NCBI RefSeq assembly: GCF_016714275.1
Contig: NZ_JADJNP010000002.1
Span: 620,001-684,000, forward strand
Length of the DNA: 64,000 bases
Source: Tessaracoccus sp.
Lineage (GTDB): Bacteria; Actinomycetota; Actinomycetes; Propionibacteriales; Propionibacteriaceae
Direction of reading: 5' to 3'
Shown here: one piece after another, positions 60,485 to 64,000 of the stretch
Layout of the letters: the number at the start of each line of letters is the position of its first letter
How positions within the stretch are numbered: the stretch's first letter is position 1
Position numbers and translations under genes: made by a program
Notes under the pieces: generated by a model
The model's database searches: none
The model's input: only the letters and a program-made list of their open reading frames with translations
Told to the model about the DNA's origin: nothing

Positions 60485-62062
60485 TCAGTGGAAGAAGTGG
60501 CGGGTGCCGGTGAAGTACATGGTCACGCCCGCGGCGGCGACGGCGTCGATGACCTCCTGGTCGCGGACAGAGCCGCCGGGCTGCACGATCGCGCGGACGC
60601 CGGCGTCGAGCAGGACCTGGGGGCCGTCGGCGAACGGGAAGAACGCATCGGAGGAGGCGACAGAGCCCCGGGCCCGTTCACCCGCGCGGTCGACGGCGAG
60701 GTGGCACGAGTCGACGCGGTTAACCTGGCCCATGCCGACGCCGACGGAGGCGCGACCGTCGGCGAGCAGGATCGCGTTGGACTTGACCGCGCGCACGGAG
60801 CGCCAGGCGAAGGCGAGGTCGGCCAGTGTCGCCTCGTCTGCCGCCTCGCCCGCGACGAGCTGCCAGTTGGCCGGGTCGTCGCCGGCGGCGTCGATGGCGT
60901 CCGCCTGCTGCAGGAGGAGGCCGCCGTCGATCTGGCGGAGCCCCACGCCGGCGTTCGAGGCGTCGTCGGCGACCAGGATGCGGATGTTCTTCTTCTTGGC
61001 CAACACCTCGACCGCGCCCTCCTCGTAGCCGGGCGCGACGATGACCTCGGTGAAGACCTCCGCGACCTGCTCAGCCATGGCGACGGGCACGGGGCGGTTC
61101 GCGGCGATGACGCCGCCGAACGCGGAGACCGGGTCGCAGGCGTGGGCCTTGCGGTGCGCATCGGCGATGTCGGCGCCGACGGCGATGCCGCACGGGTTGG
61201 CGTGCTTGATGATGGCGACAGCGGGGGCGTCGAAGTCGTAGGCGGCGCGGCGCGCGGCGTCGGCGTCGACGTAGTTGTTGTAGCTCATCTCCTTGCCGTG
61301 GAGCTGGGTCGCGTCGGCGAGGCCGGAGCGGCCGTCCCCGTTGCGGTAGACAGCGGCCTTCTGGTGGGAGTTCTCGCCATAGCGCAGGTCCGCGACCTTG
61401 CGCCAGGTGCCGCCGACCCAAGCCGGGAACCCTGTGCCCTCGGAGGAGTCGGTGAGCACGTTGCCCATCCAGCTGGCGACGGCGACGTCGTAGGTGGCGG
61501 TGTGCACGAACGCCGCGGCGGCGAGTGCCTGGCGCTGCGCCAGCGTGAAGCCGCCGGCAGCCAGTGCCGCGCGGAGGGCCGGGTACTGCTCCGCGGAGGT
61601 GATGACCGCGACCGAGGGGTGGTTCTTCGCGGCCGCCCGCACCATGGTCGGCCCGCCGATGTCGATCTGCTCGACGCACTCGTCCTGGCTCGCCCCGGAG
61701 GCGACGGTGGCCTCGAACGGGTACAGGTTGGTGATGACGAGGTCGAAGGGGGCGACGCCCAGCTCGTCCAACTGCGCGCGGTGCGAGTCGAGGCGGCGAT
61801 CAGCGAGGATGCCGGCGTGCACCATCGGGTGCAGGGTCTTCACGCGGCCGTCGAGACACTCGGGGAATCCGGTGACGGACTCGACGGGCACGACGGGGAT
61901 GCCCGCCTCCGCCAGCTTGGCGGCGGTGGACCCGGTGGAGACGATCTCGACGCCCGCGTCGGCCAGGTCGCGACCCAGCTCGATCAGGCCCGTCTTGTCG
62001 TAGACGGAGAGGAGCGCTCGGCGCAGCGGGGTCAGATCGGTCACGGGTGTTCCTTCTTCCAT
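60485..62062 (-). CDS. purH: Bifunctional AICAR transformylase / IMP cyclohydrolase
   Basis: This 525-residue enzyme performs the last two steps of IMP synthesis. The N-terminal IMP cyclohydrolase domain has [36 protein letters not shown] and [16 protein letters not shown]. The C-terminal transformylase domain has [34 protein letters not shown] and [20 protein letters not shown] with [14 protein letters not shown]. It overlaps purN by 22 bp. Confidence 0.95.
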   Translation of the reverse strand: MEEGTPVTDLTPLRRALLSVYDKTGLIELGRDLADAGVEIVSTGSTAAKLAEAGIPVVPVESVTGFPECLDGRVKTLHPMVHAGILADRRLDSHRAQLDELGVAPFDLVITNLYPFEATVASGASQDECVEQIDIGGPTMVRAAAKNHPSVAVITSAEQYPALRAALAAGGFTLAQRQALAAAAFVHTATYDVAVASWMGNVLTDSSEGTGFPAWVGGTWRKVADLRYGENSHQKAAVYRNGDGRSGLADATQLHGKEMSYNNYVDADAARRAAYDFDAPAVAIIKHANPCGIAVGADIADAHRKAHACDPVSAFGGVIAANRPVPVAMAEQVAEVFTEVIVAPGYEEGAVEVLAKKKNIRILVADDASNAGVGLRQIDGGLLLQQADAIDAAGDDPANWQLVAGEAADEATLADLAFAWRSVRAVKSNAILLADGRASVGVGMGQVNRVDSCHLAVDRAGERARGSVASSDAFFPFADGPQVLLDAGVRAIVQPGGSVRDQEVIDAVAAAGVTMYFTGTRHFFH

Positions 62063-62616
62063 TCGGAGACGGCCTGAATGAGGAGGCGGCGCTCGACCAC
62101 CTTGATGCGCTCGTGCAGCGATTCGACGTCGTCGTCGTCCAGGACGTCGACCGCGGCTTGCAGCAGGATCTTACCGGTGTCGACTCCCGCATCGACGACG
62201 AAGACGGTGGCGCCGGAGACCTTGACGCCCGCCCGGAGCGCGTCACGGGGGCCGTGCATGCCGGGGAAGCTGGGCAGCAGCGCGGGGTGCGTGTTGATGG
62301 TCCTGCCGCCGAAGCGCGCGAGGAACGCGGGACCCACCAGCTTCATGAAACCGGCGGAAGCCACGAGGTCGGGCGCGAAGCCCGAGACGATCTCCGTCAG
62401 CTCCTCGTCCCACTGCGCGCGGTCGCCGCCGCGAGGCAGCGGGTGCGCCACCGCGGGAATGCCCCGCTGGCGGGCCCTCTCGAGCCCGTAGGCGTCGCGT
62501 TGGTCGGAGACGACGGCCACCACCTCCGCGTCTACCCCGCCGTCGGCGATGGCGTCGAGCAGCGCCTGGCACAGGGTGCCGGAGCCGGAAAGCAGGACAC
62601 AAACCCTCGTCGTCAC
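62041..62616 (-). CDS. purN: Phosphoribosylglycinamide formyltransferase
   Basis: This 191-residue enzyme formylates GAR using 10-formyl-THF. It has [40 protein letters not shown], the catalytic segment [20 protein letters not shown] and [18 protein letters not shown]. The usual GSGSNL-type loop reads GSGTLC. It is the first purine gene of the purN-purH-folD run and follows the DUF6350 gene by 10 bp. Confidence 0.94.
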   Translation of the reverse strand: MTTRVCVLLSGSGTLCQALLDAIADGGVDAEVVAVVSDQRDAYGLERARQRGIPAVAHPLPRGGDRAQWDEELTEIVSGFAPDLVASAGFMKLVGPAFLARFGGRTINTHPALLPSFPGMHGPRDALRAGVKVSGATVFVVDAGVDTGKILLQAAVDVLDDDDVESLHERIKVVERRLLIQAVSEWKKEHP

Positions 62617-62626
62617 GGGGGCAAGC

Positions 62627-63880
62627 CTATGCCTTCGCGTCCGCCTCCTGCGCCACGGCGGCCGCGGGCGGGCGCCGAATGAGGCCGACGGCCAGCCCGG
62701 CGGCCAGCCCGGCGAGGCCGAGGATGCTGGGCGCGAACAGGAAGATCTCGGGGCTACGCGCTCCGATCGCGGCGAGCCGGTCGGTCCCCAGCCCGCCCGC
62801 GCCGAGCGCGCACGCGACGGCGACGAGGAGCCCCGCGGCCGTGCCCGCGAGGCCGCCGACCACGGCGGTCTCGTCGAACCGTGCCCTCGGCCGGGCCGCC
62901 GCGACGACGACCCCCGCGAGGGCGCCAGCCGCCACCCCTACCAGCAGCCACAGCATCGCCTGCCAGGGCACGGGGCCCGGCTGCGGGAGGGCGCCGAGCA
63001 CGGGAACGGCAGGCAGCAGGCCGAGGTCCGTCGAGTTCAGCGTCACAAGGGAACCGTCGCCGAGCGTTACGCCCGCGCCGAGCGCCCAGGACGCGCACGC
63101 GAGGACGAGGTTTGGCAGGTAGATCAGGTGCAGCACCACGAGAAGGACGACGGCGGGCCATCCGCCGTCGAGTGCTGCCACCATCTCCGTCACCCGCGCC
63201 CTGCCCTGCCAGAGCGCGACCGCGAGCACGGCGGCGGCCCCCGCGACGACCACGAGCAGGGCCGCGCCGAGCGCCCGCGGCACGGCGCGGAGCCACCCGG
63301 GCCAGGAGTCCGTGGGGTCATAGCCGACGCCACGGCTGGCGCCCCAGAGCGCGGCGACGGCGGCCACCACGACGGCGCCGAGGAGAAGCCCCGCGGTCAG
63401 GAGGCCGAGGACACCCGCCAGAACGATCACGACAAGGGCGTAGGTGCCGCCGAACACGGCGGCGACGCGCAGCGTCAACGCCTCGGCATCCGCCCAGACG
63501 CGGCCGGTGTCGTCCGGGCCGTGGCGGTCCGCGGCGGCCTGGCGCGCGGCGATCGAGGCCATCGGCAGGGCGAGGAAGACGAGGAGGACGGTGACCCCGA
63601 GCGGTGCGAGGGTGACGGATTGCCCCCCGATCGACGCGGCGCCCCCGTGTGCGAGCAGCAGCAGCTGGGTGGCGAGCCGGAGTGCGGCACCGAGGTCGGC
63701 GGCCGGCGAGGTGAGCCAGCCGATCGTCGCGAGCGCGGCGAGGATCAGCCACACCGCAACCAACGTCGCGAGGGGCCCGATGACGGCCATCAGATACCAG
63801 GGCAGCAGCATCCTGCGACCACCCGAAACCGCGGCCGCATCCACGTCGACCGCCACGGTTCGGGGCTTCCGCGACGCCAT
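62627..63880 (-). CDS. DUF6350-family integral membrane protein
   Basis: This 417-residue protein has about ten to twelve helices. It begins MASRKPRTVAVDVDAAA and then LLPWYLMAVIGPLATLVAVW, with ASIGGQSVTLAPLGVTVLLV, HLIYLPNLVLACASWALGAG and NSTDLGLLPAVPVLGALPQP, the signature of DUF6350, a family typically found next to purN in Actinobacteria. Function unknown. The start at 63880 is chosen at the first plausible ATG after a Gly/Arg-rich unlikely leader. Confidence 0.85.
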   Translation of the reverse strand: MASRKPRTVAVDVDAAAVSGGRRMLLPWYLMAVIGPLATLVAVWLILAALATIGWLTSPAADLGAALRLATQLLLLAHGGAASIGGQSVTLAPLGVTVLLVFLALPMASIAARQAAADRHGPDDTGRVWADAEALTLRVAAVFGGTYALVVIVLAGVLGLLTAGLLLGAVVVAAVAALWGASRGVGYDPTDSWPGWLRAVPRALGAALLVVVAGAAAVLAVALWQGRARVTEMVAALDGGWPAVVLLVVLHLIYLPNLVLACASWALGAGVTLGDGSLVTLNSTDLGLLPAVPVLGALPQPGPVPWQAMLWLLVGVAAGALAGVVVAAARPRARFDETAVVGGLAGTAAGLLVAVACALGAGGLGTDRLAAIGARSPEIFLFAPSILGLAGLAAGLAVGLIRRPPAAAVAQEADAKA

Positions 63881-63984
63881 CACGCCTTGCCCTCTGCCGA
63901 TGCGGTCTGGCCCATGGTCTTCGGTCCCCCGGGTAGTGTTGCCCCCGAACACACGGATTTCTCGCGCGAACAGGGGGTGCTGAC

Positions 63985-64000
63985 ATGTCTACTGGCGAAC
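63985..64000 (+). CDS. 5' end of a divergent gene (partial, unidentified)
   Basis: AGGGGGTG precedes ATG 63985 at suitable spacing. Only MSTGE can be read before the window ends. The position, divergent from the DUF6350 gene with about 100 bp between them, fits a real gene, but its identity cannot be judged. Confidence 0.45.

Noticed and set aside
1..64000. CRISPR arrays, tRNA or rRNA genes, prophage or a restriction-modification system
   Set aside because: By eye I found no regularly spaced direct repeats, no cloverleaf-like gene with the GGTTCGAATCC-type arm, and no phage or methylase/nuclease genes. A tRNAscan or Infernal run would settle the RNA question.

Overview
The window is high-GC actinobacterial DNA with strong G/C bias at third codon positions. 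Several gene arrangements also point to Actinobacteria: folD with a DUF3017 gene, purH-purN with a DUF6350 gene, a lpdA / purine nucleoside phosphorylase / phosphohexomutase neighbourhood like mycobacterial Rv3303c-Rv3308, a DasR-type regulator with dre-like operators, and a BmpA-type nucleoside importer with cdd and add. Gene content and the intergenic repeats suggest a Propionibacteriaceae member (Tessaracoccus-like). That assignment is an inference from memory, not a search. I see no rRNA, tRNA, CRISPR array, phage or replication origin.

Layout. 0-2 kb: an ECF sigma factor followed by a membrane protein with a 150-residue tandem duplication. 2.1-4.0 kb: a lipoprotein and an MscS channel. 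4.05-5.35 kb: an ISAs1-family insertion sequence with an exact 10-bp target duplication. 5.4-12 kb: acyl-CoA carboxylase alpha chain, a membrane protein, LpdA-type quinone reductase, purine nucleoside phosphorylase and phosphohexomutase. 12-17.3 kb: NlpC/P60 protein, DUF2207 protein, NodB-type deacetylase, LssY-type protein and a small membrane protein. 17.3-21 kb: metG with a YtrA-type GntR regulator, a YchJ protein and a phosphotransferase. 21.2-27.3 kb: RNase HI with an extra C-terminal region, then an amino-sugar module (DasR-like repressor, GlcNAc/glucose-type EIICBA, GH123-like glycosidase). 27.4-32.1 kb: a short ORF, a UvrA paralogue, and GyrI-like, VOC and GNAT proteins. 32.2-39.3 kb: a nucleoside import and salvage operon (BMP lipoprotein, ATPase, two permeases, cdd, add), with a 169-bp MITE-like element between cdd and add. 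39.3-46.6 kb: phosphotransferase, CNNM/CorC-type protein, purU, DUF485 plus acetate symporter, mdh and a VKOR-family protein. 46.6-59.3 kb: a sugar catabolic region with two regulators (LacI, DeoR), a Gfo/Idh dehydrogenase, a TIM-barrel isomerase, a GH4 glycosidase, an ABC importer without its own ATPase, a PfkB kinase and a large secreted PIG-L protein. 59.3-64 kb: DUF3017, folD, purH, purN, DUF6350 and the start of a divergent gene.

The first 21 kb contains about a dozen frameshifts. One of them is in metG, which should be essential. Nearly all are explained by losing one base, mostly from a short homopolymer, and none was seen from 21 to 64 kb. I read most of them as consensus errors and give the reconstructed genes. 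The points most worth following are the sugar cluster at 47-59 kb, the MITE-like element in the add leader, and a dispersed hairpin repeat that supplies or touches the stop codons of four minus-strand genes.
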